Positions 10,735 to 22,444 of a stretch of 64,000 nucleotides of DNA are shown here, in pieces. Under the pieces are notes generated by a model. It was not told where the DNA came from. It ran no database searches and saw only the letters and a list, made by a program, of their open reading frames with translations. Positions within the stretch are counted from its first letter, which is position 1. Each line of letters opens with the position of its first letter. The position numbers were made by a program, and so were the translations under genes. The DNA comes from Vitellaria paradoxa (taxonomy: Eukaryota > Streptophyta > Magnoliopsida > Ericales > Sapotaceae), in assembly GCA_019916065.1 (NCBI GenBank), contig CM034238.1:38407375-38471374 (forward strand), read 5' to 3'.

Positions 10735-11310
10735 TAATATATATTATTAATTAGTATGTAATATATATTATTAATATATTTCTAATAAATAACTAAATTA
10801 AATTAGTTAATTTAATTAATAGGAAATATATATTATTAAATTATTTTTAATAAATAATAAAATAAAATATATTAATTTAATTTAATAAGTAACTTAATAA
10901 ATAACTTAATTAATATAAATATATTTTATTAAATTATTTCATTTAATTTAATTTAATAATTAATATGAATATATTTTATTCAATTATTTTTAGTAAATAA
11001 TATAATTAAATTATAATTAATATAATTTATATACAATACTTACAATACTTATATTTTATTCAATTGTTTTTAATAAATAATATAATTAAATTAAATCAAT
11101 ATAAAATATATTTATTAAAATCAATTAATTTTTAAAAAATTAATAAAATTAAATATTTTATGAAAATAAAAACATTAATAATTATAAATAAAATTATATT
11201 TTCAAACACAGTTTCAATTTTCATTTCAAAAAACAAAAACGACAACGAAAAAATAAAAAATATAAATATATAAACGTAAACCAAAAAAGACAGTGTTACT
11301 AAACGGGCCC
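10735..11310 (-). mobile_element. AT-rich MITE-like element, copy A
   Basis: The right end, read on the minus strand from 11310, starts GGGCCCGTTTAGTAACACTG and continues with a sequence that follows the left 200 bp of the element at 24436 closely. TTA follows the end at 11311-11313. The left boundary is not clear and may be truncated. No transposase is encoded. Confidence 0.6.
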
Positions 11311-11313
11311 TTA

Positions 11314-11690
11314 GGAATCAATCATTTTAGTAAAAATAATTGATGATTCTTTAGAAAATTTAGATCACCTGCCCGTTATGCCTCCCATTTTTTGTTCCTT
11401 TACTTTTTCATCACTTGAATAGTTACAAAAAAAAAAAAAATACGAAAAATTATTATTGTTATTCATTTTGAATTCTTGTTGATGTCAAAAATGAATATGT
11501 GAACTAATATTATTTAGAAGACAAATTAGGGGTCACAAAGGGAACAAAAGCTTCTCATTTTCTTTGGGAAGAAGTGCACAGTGCTAATTGCAAGAAATCA
11601 AACCACATGATCGAGTGATATAAAATGAACAAAGACAAAATTCCTTGTGGAGTGATAATTGACAAACCTTTACAAATGAACTCATAATTA
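11314..11690. other. Spacer, no gene seen
   Basis: AT-rich sequence with a poly-A run; nothing assignable. Confidence 0.5.
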
Positions 11691-11710
11691 CTGAAAATTT
11701 TGCATTACTT

Positions 11711-11910
11711 TTAGCAATATTTGTATGTAGTATAGAAAGCTAAAGAGAGAAGGGATTCATTCTGGGATTGCTCTTTTTGACACTCCAAACCAAACCCAAG
11801 TGAATATGGGATTCTTTCTACAAACAAGGACTCCTCATTAGATTGTAACAATGAATTGTGAAGTTGGTTAACATTGCAGTCCCATGGAACTATCATATTA
11901 TAGGCCACAC
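11711..11910 (-). other. Candidate 3'-UTR exon (distal)
   Basis: On the minus strand a pyrimidine-rich stretch ending TTGATTGCAG (AG at 11912-11911) looks like a splice acceptor. It is followed by about 200 bp that is less AT-rich than its surroundings and open in one frame. No protein domain is recognisable, and the frame does not join sensibly to the exon at 13354. I infer a possible downstream untranslated exon of the CNL transcript. Confidence 0.25.
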
Positions 11911-11919
11911 CTGCAATCA

Positions 11920-13225
11920 AAAGGGGGGAAAATTAAGGTTAATAATGAAAATGTGAGGACACAAGTCTAGACTTAAGTTAGTCTGAATAATCAAAATATC
12001 CCAAAACAATTCATATCCCAATATGGTGAGCAACTTTGAGGAAAATAAAGGCACTTATTATCACCTATGCGAAAAAAAATAATAATAATGAAAATAAAAA
12101 AAGGGCATTCAACTGAAAATGCATTCATTCTCTCCCAGTGCAAAGATAGGTTAGTTTAGTTTCAATGCAATTGCAATCCCCTCCCCACCAAAAGAGAGAG
12201 AGAGAGAAAAAAAAAAAAAAGAAATCAACTAATGGTAGTTAACAAAGAAAATAAAATCTGGTAAAAGGAATTGTCAATTTTTGAAAAAAAAAAAAAAAAC
12301 AATCGTGCAGAATCGTAAGAAAGAATTATAAACTTCTACGTAAATAAACCATACAAGGGAGCCAATACGACCATCAAAACATTCTTTGAGAGAAAAAGCA
12401 ACACTAAGTGCATTATTGTGAAGCTATTTTGAAAATTTCATTGCTACTCAGAAAATGGTTTGCATTACTTTCAATGAATTGCACAAATAAAAATAATTTA
12501 AAAGTATATACAGAATTTCAAGATATTTATATAGTAGTAGTGTTCTGCATGTAATATAACCCAAACTAAAAAATTCATAGCTAAAGCAAAAAAAAATCAA
12601 TGCTCAGCAATATGGTTATTTCACACAAACATTGCAGCATAGGATGATCAAACCAGCCCTTGGGATGTGTATGCTCATACAAACCATATGGCTTCTAGGA
12701 GCATTTAGAAATAACTTACTAGCATACATAAAAGTCAGGATATTATACAATCCATGTCAACAGTCATTTTTATACACAAATAAGTTTCTAGCTAAAGCTT
12801 GTAAGTATTGCACAACATAAAATTAAGCATGGCATTACTGTTTTTAAATAAAACATTGAAAGATTCAAGTATCATATAACTAACTGACAACATCTAGAAT
12901 TAATGTTAACCACTATGCAGCAGCATGTATTAACACATTAGGTATTGCTTCATAATATGTTGGGATGGTTGGAATAGAATACTTGCAATGGAATACAAGC
13001 ACCTCTTTCGAGTACATCATGAGTATTCAATCTTTGCAAGTATGAAGTTGCTAAATAAATGACTGTTGCTTGCTATCCTCTGCAAAAGATGTCAGCAAAA
13101 AATGACGTTTATGATCTCAAAAGATACAAGTATACTCTGTTATAACAAAATTAACTCAAAAACAAGTGTCACGAGTGGCAATAGCAAGAATTAATTGGAA
13201 GATTTTCATTAACCAAAGTTAGAGG
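11920..13225. other. AT-rich stretch, possible intron
   Basis: No coding signal. If the flanking acceptor-bearing segments are UTR exons of the CNL, this would be an intron. Confidence 0.35.
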
Positions 13226-13230
13226 ACCCT

Positions 13231-13354
13231 ATTTCATTTCACTTGCCTCAAGAAAGTTTGCATAATTGTATCCTCTTCGAAACACCCTGCAATAACTGCT
13301 TTCTCTGACTTTCCCGGATCAAGTTTCCCCAAATCCCCGCCTCTCTGTATTTCC
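13231..13354 (-). other. Candidate 3'-UTR exon (proximal) of the CNL
   Basis: The minus strand shows a clear acceptor, TTTTATATGCAG, with AG ending at 13355. It is followed by about 120 bp of GC-richer sequence that would read EIQRGGDLGKLDPGKSEKAV in one frame and stop at TGA. I recognise no domain. It lies downstream of the CNL stop and could pair with the donor AAG/GTATCTACC at 14698/14697, which follows the CNL stop by about 80 bp. NLR genes often carry introns in the 3' UTR. The alternative is a terminal exon of an unrelated gene. Confidence 0.35.
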
Positions 13355-13359
13355 CTGCA

Positions 13360-14696
13360 TATAAAATAATTCATAAACAAGGCGCAAAATATTTTTAATC
13401 TATTGCTTATAATTAATTGCAAATGCGAAATAGAGATCAAACAACATATGTTTTTATATTAGTTATATCAATTAATTTTTGTTCTATCTGATCAATTGTA
13501 TGAAAATTAGATATCTAATCACTAAAGCATCATCACGTCTATAGTATCCAATCTTTTCAAATACACAATTATAAATTAATCTATATCATATGAAATATAA
13601 ACTGTTCACTTGATAAAGTGATTCAAACTTCAAAGTGATAATACCATTCTTAAAGGTAAAAACATGGAACTTGATGTAAAAATGAAGACAACCATGACGA
13701 CAAAGAGAGTTACATGCATCAACTATTTGGGAATTGTCAGTTGGAACTCCATCAAAGCATTGTCAATTTAAATTGAAACTATAAAAAATTACAAAATATT
13801 TTCAGTTGCCAAAAATTGAAAAATAATTTTTGTGTTTTTACTTTTTCAATGCAACTTATGTATTTGAAGTTAGAAAAAATTGTTGTCATAATACCAACCA
13901 AAAATGAGAATAATAATATATAAACTTTGTAATAGTTTTCATAGGCTTTATTTTGAAAAATTGTTGCTTGTACATAAAAATTACTAATGTATTGATTAAT
14001 GACCTTAAAAAAAATATATAAATATATTAATAAAAAGAAAAAGTAATTTGATATGCTTGAGATATATGAGACAATAGTAAGTCACTGTAATACGAAAGTG
14101 TGAAAATTTAAATATATATATATATATAAAGGTAGTAAAGGTAAAATGTAAAAAAAAAAAAGCGCATAATACTTGAGCTAGCTTGAATCAATTTGATAAT
14201 TCTTAATGCAATAGGTTTAGATGGCAGCTAATATAAGAGAAAATAATGTTAAAAAAATAAAAGAAGGGGAAACTATTTGAGAAGCAAACTTAGATTTGAT
14301 AGTAATTATATTGAATTTGCACCTGTAGAATTAAAATTGAGAAATACAGCTATATAAAGAGCTACATTAAACTAAAATTGTCGCCTGTAATTACCATTTC
14401 ATCGTAAACGTGATTGAAAATTAAAAATTAATTAGATTAATTATATGCTCGGAATGAACATCAAATATATAGCATATAATTAATTTTTGTGTTTGTTGTA
14501 GTCAAAATTCTGCGCCTCCCCTCTCTCTCTCTATCTTATTTATTTGGTTGTAGTTTAATCAAATTGTAAGCAAATTATGTAGAAGTCATTGACAGATATG
14601 AAAATTAACAAAGCTATTCAAAATTTCATAATAATCTTGGAAGTACTAATAAAAGAGAGAGTTTGATGGTTTTGGATGATATAAGCTGGGTAGATA
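13360..14696 (-). other. Putative 3'-UTR intron of the CNL
   Basis: AT-rich sequence bounded on the minus strand by a consensus donor (exon ends 14698; GTATCT from 14697) and the acceptor at 13355. It contains a short (TA)n near 14112-14127 and no ORF of interest. Predicted from splice signals only. Confidence 0.35.
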
Positions 14697-14778
14697 CCTT
14701 GCCTGTAGCGAGATGCGAGTTTTCATTTTGCCACTGAAATTTCAACCAAATATTTTCCACGCCACTTCATTTGGTTCT

Positions 14779-16800
14779 TCAATATGTGTTGACTTCAGGA
14801 ATGTGCGCAATGAGGGGCCAATATTGGCCTTTCCCCCTTTCACACCTCTTTCCTAATATTGGACATCCACTTATTATGAGATACAAAAGCGAGGGAGGCA
14901 ACCCTTGTTTTGGTAGGGAGGCAAGCCTAGGGCAATCATATAAATAAAGCGACTCAAGAGAAGTGAGGTTTTGAAACCCCTCGGAAGATAGCTTCTCCAG
15001 ATTTGGGAAACGGAAGATATTCAGGTCGATGAGAGAGGTGGGCAGCAACATCCCATCTAATGGAATACACTCCTTCAGATGACTAATAGTGAGACGTGTA
15101 AGAGAGGAGAATCTGTGCAAACCCCATTCTGATGGTGGCTTACTGATCTTCGTATCGTAGATTCGAAGCCAGGTGAGATTGGTGAGGAAATTAGCTTTGT
15201 CTAGAAATCCAGAGCAACTAGCAGCGCACAGAGTTTTAAGGGAAGTCAGAATGTTCTCCTGTAAAAAGTGCGGCGGCAGGACCTCCAGTTTTTCACATCC
15301 CCTAAGTTCCAATTCTCTCATATTACTTGAGGTGGGGTGGATCCATCCTTCCGGAACTGACTCTAGATTCTCACAGAAATTTATTGACAATTCCTCTAGA
15401 TTCCGAAAATTATTATTATGCAGGACATCGGGCAAGTACTTGAGGTTTTTACAATACCAGATAATAACATCCTCAAGAGATGGGCAGTTAATTTTCATCC
15501 CCTCCTCTGCTAGCAGTGCCTCCAGCTTATCACAATTATGAATCTCAAGGCGCTTGAGCGTGGGCGGTAGCCCACTTCTATTGATCAAGTACTTTAGCGA
15601 TGGACAATTGCAAACAGACAATTCCTGGAGATTAATATTATCAATATCATTCTCCCTTACCCAATCAAATACAAATTCCAGATACATGCAATCATCAATG
15701 CTGAGTTTTCTCAGAGAGGTGTCCAGCAGCCCCCGCGGCAATTTCTCTAGCTTTCCACAGGAACGTACATGTAGATACTCAAGCCTTGGCATGCAGCAAA
15801 CCAGCCCTTGTGCTTCTTTTTCTTCAAACAAGGAAACAAATTGGGGGCAACCTCTAATCACCAATTTTTGTAAGGCATGTAGTCTAGCCTCATTCTTCCA
15901 CAGTGTTGTAAGTTCTTTGCACTCAACAATCTCCAATTCTTTCAGCCCCATCAGCCCTTGAGTCAACCATTTCGGTACGAAGGCCAGTTTCTGAATGTTT
16001 ATAAGGCTCAAGGAGTTTACTGAATTCAGATGCTTAAGCATTGCATTTCCCAACGTCGCCTCATCAGCTATGCTTGGATTACACAATGACTCGGGGATCT
16101 GAATGTCTTCCATTTTCACTGAGGTAAGGGAGCTGGACTTGGGCATGTTCGTCGTATCAATCAGAAGCATCGGGAGGCTTGGAATTTGAAGACCGGTGAT
16201 ACTCAAGGAGGCAAGTGATGGGGGAATGAGGGTGGAACCTCGAACTGACAACTGGGGGCAATTTGTAATCTCAATAAATCTTAGACTATGAAGATTACTG
16301 GGCAATGTTCCCAAAAGTTTGGGACATTCTTTGATGGAGAGCTCATTGACACTTGTGAAAATTTGGACTTCCATATCCACTGCACAGGTAAACCATTCCT
16401 CCCATTCTTGCATATTCACAAACCTTAGGCTCCCTAGCAATGGAAAAGGCTTGTTGCAATCTTCTCCGTAGAATTCATGACCCACACGCTTTACTGCATT
16501 CATTCCTTGAATATTAAGCTTTTTAAGTGAGGGTAGTTTTCCAAGTGGTGGTAAGGAAGTACAACTTTTGCAATCCTCCAAACTTATGTCCTCCATTTTG
16601 GCGAACAAAGAATCTCCCATCCAATACGGAAACTTTGAACCGTAGAACCTTCTGATAATAAGCCTTTTCAGGTTCCTATGAGGTTGTAGCAAGTGAAGCA
16701 CTTCTGTTTCAACTATGTCCTTTCGTGAAGCATCCCTGTCAACAGCTTCCTTCGCATCTGAGTTGTCACTCCATTCCAATTGTAAAAGCTCTAAGCCTTT
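14779..16800 (-). pseudogene. CNL LRR domain downstream of the amber codon
   Basis: The frame continues past the TAG at 16801-16803 for a further 673 codons to a natural stop at 14779-14781 (666 from the first Met). It is a long run of degenerate plant LRRs, with many LxxLxIxxCxxL repeats such as LKRLEIHNCDKLEAL. It ends with the usual tail of RPP13-like CNLs (HIPEV near the C terminus). No other stop or frameshift breaks these 2 kb. This region normally gives recognition specificity. Without readthrough it would not be translated as part of the CNL. Confidence 0.9.
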
Positions 16801-19029
16801 CTAATCATTTAAACAAGCCCCTCTTGCATCTTGAGGATCCACCACATGCTGTAACCCTTTTATGCAAAGCTTTCCTTTAAGGTGAATCAAGTTCCCCAAC
16901 TCTCTTATCCTAGACCCATTGCCTTTGCTTATAATAAATTTTGATAATGTCTGTAAATTTGTCAACTTACCTATTCCCAGTGGCATTTCTTTTAAGGAGT
17001 TCGAATCACTAATATTCAGATGACGTAGGTTAATTAGTTTTCCCATGTCAGTAGGTAACTTCTCCAAATCTTGACACCCTTCTAACATCAATGTTTGTAG
17101 ATTGTAGAGAGCCCCTACTGATTCAGGCAACAATTTGATTGCGGAATAAGAAAGGTCAAGGTATTTTAGATGTTTCAAGACTCCAATAGAATTTTCAATC
17201 TCACAGATGTAATACCTTCTCAAATTCAGCACCCTCAAGTATCTTAGCCTTGGCAATAGATCAAGGGGAACTTTGCTTGTTAGATGACGCCTCTCATGCC
17301 TCTGTAAGGGAAATGGTAAGAAGGTCCGTAAGTGCTCTGCCTCATAGAAGATCTCAAACTTTTTCATCCCATCACGATAGCCTGGCATATAAGATGAATG
17401 CCTAGCTTTTTTCAGATTTTCACATTGCTTATGATCTTTCAAGTATTCCTCCAGTCTAAAACATGTTTGTCTTGCCACTGCTTGAGCCAAATCATTGATG
17501 AGGTCATGCATAACAAATTTCCTACTTTCACTCTTGCTTGATGGTTGGAAAAATGACCTCGATAACAATTCATGAAAGTACTCACCTCCTACATCTTCCA
17601 TTTGCCATTGTCCTTTTGTTTGTCGAATGAAACCTTCTACCATCCACATTAGGACGAGCTCCTGCTCCTCAAATTCATAGTCCTTTGGTAGTAGAGAGCA
17701 ATATGCAAAGCATTGTTTCAAATGCAAAGGGAGATGATGGTAGCTTAACCTCAAAGCTGGATTAATTTCACTATCTAAATCCCATATTTTACTATTCAAT
17801 ACACGTTCCCAATCATCTTCTCTTTCTTTGCATCGTAAAAGGCCACCGAGCGCCCTAGCAGCCAAAGGTAAGCCTCCACATTTCTCCACAGTTTTCCGAC
17901 CAATGGATACCAAATTTAGATTTTCGTTAATGGTTTTGTTCTCAAAGGCATGATGTGCAAACACCGACCAACAATCATCATGTGATAGAGGTTGTAGGCC
18001 AAGGCACGGAACAGTTCCCATCATCAATCCAATCTCTCGGTTTCGTGTTGTTACAATCACTCTACTTCCCGGGGCTCCATCATTAAAGGGGCTCTTCAAA
18101 ACTTTCCAATCATTGTATTTCTTGTCCCATACATCATCTAAAACAATTAAAAACTTTTTCCCAGTAAAATTCTGCTTTAGTTGAACTTGAACTTTATCCA
18201 ACTCTTTGAATTCACAAGCCCGAGAAGTAACGGACTCGAGCATTGCTTTTGTTATTCTCAGAATATCAAAGTCATTTGACACACAGACCCATACTTTCAG
18301 ATCAAAATGTTGAGTCATCCTTTCATCGTTGTACACCAGTTGAGCAAGGGTGGTCTTGCCAAGCCCACCCATACCCACAATAGGAATGACCCCAAAGTTG
18401 CTGTTATGAGTTGATATTTCTTCCTCCTTGAGAAGAAAGTCAATTATCTCCCTTTTATCATAATCACGGCCATATACCTGAGGTTCAGACATTAAAGATG
18501 ATGTGATAGTTGGACTAGGCCCAGGTCTAGTGGAGGCAGACGCAGAAGAAACCTTTTCCAAACCAAGTTGCTTTCTTTGTTCAGAAATAGCTTGCAATCT
18601 GCTAGTGATGTCGTCAATCTTGGATCTCGTCCTATGATCAGATAAAAGAGTGCTCGGATTGAAATTTGTACAACAAGTGGGTATGAAGGCCGTTACCTTG
18701 CTGCTTCTGCTGGTGCTAGCTTGATGATGATGCTGTGCAGGAGTATTCAACTTACGCCGCAGGGCTTCATAGGCAAAGTCATCGAGTATGTCGTCCAGAT
18801 CATAAGCGAGGTCCCTGAGATCCTCCAGCCACAAACCCACGGCTCTATCTTCAATTTGCTTCTCCTCCGCATAGTCTACTACTGCCTGAATTTGAGCAAG
18901 TGTTCCACTCCATCTCTTGACCAGAGAATGAATCCCTTCCCGGCGGGCAAAGCTCAACAAGTCTCCAGATGCCAATTTCTCGAACAGCACGCTAATGAAA
19001 GCAGAGAGAAAGATCTCAACAAAAGCCAT
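16801..19029 (-). CDS. CC-NB-ARC-LRR (CNL) immune receptor, truncated by a nonsense codon
   Basis: A single-exon frame of 742 codons starting at 19029 in an AACAATGGC context, close to the plant start consensus. Residues 1-95 form the Rx-type coiled coil, with an EDVID-like segment (LRDLAYDLDDILDDFA, about 71-86). NB-ARC follows with every motif intact: P-loop GMGGLGKTT (219-227, Lys225), RNBS-A FDLKVWVCVSNDFD (242-255), kinase-2 FLIVLDDVW (293-301, the Trp typical of non-TIR receptors), RNBS-B GSRVIVTTR (321-329), CGGLPLA (384-390), RNBS-D CFAYCSLLP (440-448) and MHD (507-509). LRRs begin near 590. The family acts as a cytosolic ATP-switch sensor of pathogen effectors that triggers defence. 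TAG at 16801-16803, where Lys is likely, ends the frame after the first few LRRs. The frame resumes intact beyond it, and full length would be about 1,415 residues. It is either a recent pseudogene or a short-LRR product. Confidence 0.95.
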   Translation of the reverse strand: MAFVEIFLSAFISVLFEKLASGDLLSFARREGIHSLVKRWSGTLAQIQAVVDYAEEKQIEDRAVGLWLEDLRDLAYDLDDILDDFAYEALRRKLNTPAQHHHQASTSRSSKVTAFIPTCCTNFNPSTLLSDHRTRSKIDDITSRLQAISEQRKQLGLEKVSSASASTRPGPSPTITSSLMSEPQVYGRDYDKREIIDFLLKEEEISTHNSNFGVIPIVGMGGLGKTTLAQLVYNDERMTQHFDLKVWVCVSNDFDILRITKAMLESVTSRACEFKELDKVQVQLKQNFTGKKFLIVLDDVWDKKYNDWKVLKSPFNDGAPGSRVIVTTRNREIGLMMGTVPCLGLQPLSHDDCWSVFAHHAFENKTINENLNLVSIGRKTVEKCGGLPLAARALGGLLRCKEREDDWERVLNSKIWDLDSEINPALRLSYHHLPLHLKQCFAYCSLLPKDYEFEEQELVLMWMVEGFIRQTKGQWQMEDVGGEYFHELLSRSFFQPSSKSESRKFVMHDLINDLAQAVARQTCFRLEEYLKDHKQCENLKKARHSSYMPGYRDGMKKFEIFYEAEHLRTFLPFPLQRHERRHLTSKVPLDLLPRLRYLRVLNLRRYYICEIENSIGVLKHLKYLDLSYSAIKLLPESVGALYNLQTLMLEGCQDLEKLPTDMGKLINLRHLNISDSNSLKEMPLGIGKLTNLQTLSKFIISKGNGSRIRELGNLIHLKGKLCIKGLQHVVDPQDARGACLND

Positions 19030-19330
19030 TGTTCCTGATTTTCCAGAGAGGGATACACAAGGAAAGGAATCAGGGGGAGGAAGTGATCGGATGCCAAAAC
19101 AAGCAGATAATGAATTCAGATTGGTTCTCTGTTTCTATGCGAAAATGTCTTGCTCCAAAAAGTCTTAATAGTGGGGTCTAGTACTTTATTTTAGTAGTGG
19201 GAAAAGCATAAAATAGGGCCTCCCATAAGGAATTCTATTGCTATGACAGACAAGTCAACAATGGCAACTACTCCACCCTACTTTGAATGGCCATTTCCAC
19301 CCCACCGAGGGCGCTCTTATAAATAATTCC
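19030..19330 (-). promoter_or_regulatory. CNL 5' UTR and proximal promoter
   Basis: The segment from 19069 to 19330 is conserved with 21996-22252, which suggests a functional flank that was duplicated with an NLR. A TATA-like TTATTTATAAG lies on the minus strand near 19317-19327. The transcription start cannot be fixed from sequence alone. Confidence 0.4.
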
Positions 19331-19339
19331 TTGTGGAAA

Positions 19340-19690
19340 GAAGCGTAGTGGCAAAAAATTTTGTTTCAGTGACATGCTAATTAAAAAGGCAAATTTTATT
19401 TTCATCCTTCAGCTATATCTGAAATTTTATTTCAAAATCTAATTTTTTTTTCTTTGCAACAATTAAGAGTTTAAATCTTTCCCTAGTTGTAATATTCTAT
19501 TTTAATGATTTTTATTCCAACTAGTACAAATTTTAGGGCAAAACAATTACTGACGTAACAATACAATTAATAAAAAATTTAGATCATTAATTGTAAAAAA
19601 AAAAAAAAAAAAACTAAAAAATAAACGAAAGTTTTAAATGAGATTTTGAGTAAAATCCAAAGAAGGAACTGAAATTATCCAAAAATATAT
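19340..19690. repeat. Distal CNL flank, also present at 52 kb
   Basis: AT-rich sequence with clear collinear similarity to 52020-52345, including the shared ATAAACGAAAGTTTTA and a poly-A/T interruption that differs in length. No coding content. Confidence 0.6.
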
Positions 19691-19763
19691 TGTGAGAAAA
19701 TATAATTATTTATATTTACAATTTTTTTTGTAACAACAACAAATAAAAAATTTAATTTGTTTA

Positions 19764-20775
19764 AAAGTATTTATTCAATTTAATTTCGATTTTCTAGCCC
19801 AACCAAAAATATTTATTTTCTCAATTTAACAAATCCGCCAAGTCTCAAGGATGGTCCCCCCATTATCTCTCTCTCCCTCTCTCTCTCTCCCCCTCCCTCC
19901 CTCCCTCCCTCCTGTCCTCCTGTGTTTGTCTAATTTTATTTTTATAAAGTGTTCAAGTGATTATATTAACACATTAAACTAATAAACCTTTGCCCCACAT
20001 ACAGCTCATTATTTGTCGCATTTGGCAAATAAGTCATCTTGATGCCTCTAAAATCCAAACGCTGGGCGGGGTGGTTAAGCATCTTATAAAAAAAGTATGG
20101 CATCTATCAAAGGAATATGCCTGGCCATCTTGATGCCTCTAATTTCCAAATGTGGGGAGAGTGTTGGTCATGAATCTTGTAAGTAAAATATGAAATTAAT
20201 TAAAGAAATATGCCCAATCTAAATACTTCATTTTTTTAGTCTAATCAAAGAATATGTGAATCTAGATACTTCAATTTTTTTTTATTCAATCAAACCAATC
20301 ATAAATTATTCTAATTGATAATAATAATATGAACCTATAACTTAACTTATAAGTGGAAATGTAAAAAAAAATAATAATAAATTCAATATCTTTTAATTTT
20401 TTTTATAAATATTTATTTAATTTAATTTCAATTTTCTAACCTAATCAAAAATATTTATTTTTTCAATTTAATAAATTCGCTTATACTCCTCAATGATCAT
20501 TAGTTTAAGTTCCCTCAAAATCATTGGAGTTCCAGTACTTTAAGGATTAATCGAGATGCGCATAATCTGGTTCGAATATTCTCGATTATAAATAAATAAA
20601 TAAATAAATCTGAAAGATGGTTCCCATATCTCTCTCCCTCTCCCTCACCCTCTCTCATCCACTTGTGTTTGTTTAATGTTATTATTATAAAATGTTCCAA
20701 AAGGTTATATTGACCCATTAAACTAATAAACCTATGCCCCAATACAGCTAATTATTTGCCTCACTTGGCAAATGA
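19764..20775. repeat. Pair of direct repeats upstream of the CNL
   Basis: Copy 1 (about 19764-20030) and copy 2 (about 20402-20775) share several blocks in the same order: TTTAATTTC..TTTTCTA, the CT-rich tract, TGTGTTTGT, and CATTAAACTAATAAACCT followed by TTTGGCAAAT/CTTGGCAAAT. Between them, GGCCATCTTGATGCCTCTAA and a similar block at 20037-20052 form a shorter, roughly 95-bp repeat. This is an old local duplication with no gene in it. Confidence 0.65.
19862..19922. repeat. CT-rich low-complexity tract
   Basis: Pyrimidine-only run of CTCTCTCC/CCTC units; a shorter relative lies at 20630-20660 in the second copy of the duplication. Confidence 0.85.
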
Positions 20776-20879
20776 AAGGGGATGCATTGAAATGTTCCAT
20801 GACGGTGGATTTGATTATTTACTTAATTCCGCTTTCCGCTCCCCTAGATAAATCAATACAAAGCTTTATTTTTTTTTAT

Positions 20880-21840
20880 TTTATTCCTTTTCTCTTTACA
20901 AGACAATTATACATTGTTAGAGTTTGTATAGGTTATTGATTGGCAATTCTCGAGCAAACACTTTGCTGATATCTGTTTCCTAAAAATGTCACAATGTTGT
21001 TGAATTTGTTCACAAACATAAGCTAAAGAGTGTTTGTGAATCATTGAGTTTGTTGGGAGAAGAACTGTGGAAAAGGTAGTTGCTGTTGTGCTCTGTCTTG
21101 TGGTCATTATCTCTGTTTTTAATTGAATAGTTTTTTTGGAGTTTGACAATTAGTGAACAATAGGGTCCGTGAGCATGAGCAGGGAAGCTCTTACCCAAGA
21201 ACTATCCCAATCAGTTGCACAGAATTTTTTTAAAAAATTTTAAAAGACCTTTTTACTCCTCTTATTTGATATAAAAAAAAAATTTTCTTTTCCAACCCTA
21301 TGCTTTTTGACCTGTGCAGCTTACACTTACTGTTTTATGCAAAAAGCTGAGAGAAGCACCTGCGACGTGTGATCGATCAAAAGCCTAGGTGATTCTTTCC
21401 TTCTTTGGCAACAATCTAATGTTCTGATAGCTAAGATCTGTGGCGTGGAATCAGATCGGGGAGCTGGTGCTTCATGGATTGAAGGCTGGAATCTTCATGG
21501 GTTGAGGTGAGTTGCAGGTAGAGTAGCAAGCAAGGTTAGGGAGTGTGATGTACAAGTAGATCATGGGATTTTGATTAGGAAAACTTGTAAAACTCTCTTT
21601 AGGTACCTTGTAACCTCAATTTTATTTAGTGAAGATTTTTAAACTGATCCACTCAAAGGATCCGAGATTGTTTCTCTTTTAAAGTTTAAAGGAGTTTTTA
21701 CCCTAATTAACAAATTCTTGTGTTCTTGTGGTGGATGATTTTGTTGAGCTGAATGTCTCTCATGAATGTCCATTAATTTCAGTTTATTATAGCTGGGGTT
21801 GAATACTTGTGATTGATTTGGAAATTTCATACATTATAAG
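20880..21840. other. Possible old LTR fragment
   Basis: No ORF of interest. The part at 21560-21830 has the look of a Copia LTR 3' half, but I find no second copy and no clear ends in this window. Treat as unassigned. Confidence 0.25.
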
Positions 21841-21995
21841 TGAAAATATGAAAAAATAATAACAAATTCAATATCTTTTATTTTTATTTTTATTTTTTCG
21901 TAAATTCAAGATTGAAATGCACTCAAGTTAGGGTAAGGGGTTGGTTGATGCTATTATTATTATTATTTATGGTTGTTTTAATTAGACCTAAAAAA

Positions 21996-22252
21996 ACAGG
22001 AGGAGGCAGTGCTCGGATGCCAAAACAAGCAGATAATGAAATCAGATTAGTTCTCTGTTTCTATACGTGAAAATGTCTTGCTCCGAAAAGTCTTAAAAGT
22101 AGGGCCTAGTACTTTATTGTAGTAGTGGGAAAAGCATAAAACAGGGCCTCCCATAAGGAATCCTATGGCTGTGAGAGGTAAGTCAACAATGGCAACTAGT
22201 CTATCCTACTTTGAATGGCCATTTCCACCACCAGACGCTCTTTGCAAATCAT
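21996..22252 (-). repeat. Second copy of the CNL proximal flank
   Basis: Roughly 90% similar by eye to 19069-19330 and in the same orientation, including CGGATGCCAAAACAAGCAGA and AAAATGTCTTGCTCC. No CNL coding sequence adjoins it on the downstream side, so it is an orphan promoter/UTR left by a duplication or a deleted paralogue. Confidence 0.8.
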
Positions 22253-22444
22253 TAGTCAATGGCAAGCCAAACTTTCCATTCCTCCATTTTTGTCAATTAA
22301 TTATTTAATTCGAATCCAAAAATCAAACTAAGCTCAGGGAATAAAAATTTCTAAATTTTTTTTGGATCAAAACTTAAAAGGAATTTTTACAGATATATAA
22401 ATTTAAAATTCAGTGATTAAATGGGTACTTTTCTTAAAATTTTA

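Noticed and set aside
15173..15961. Plus-strand ORFs within the CNL
   Set aside because: They are opposite-strand shadows of the LRR coding region with no domain.
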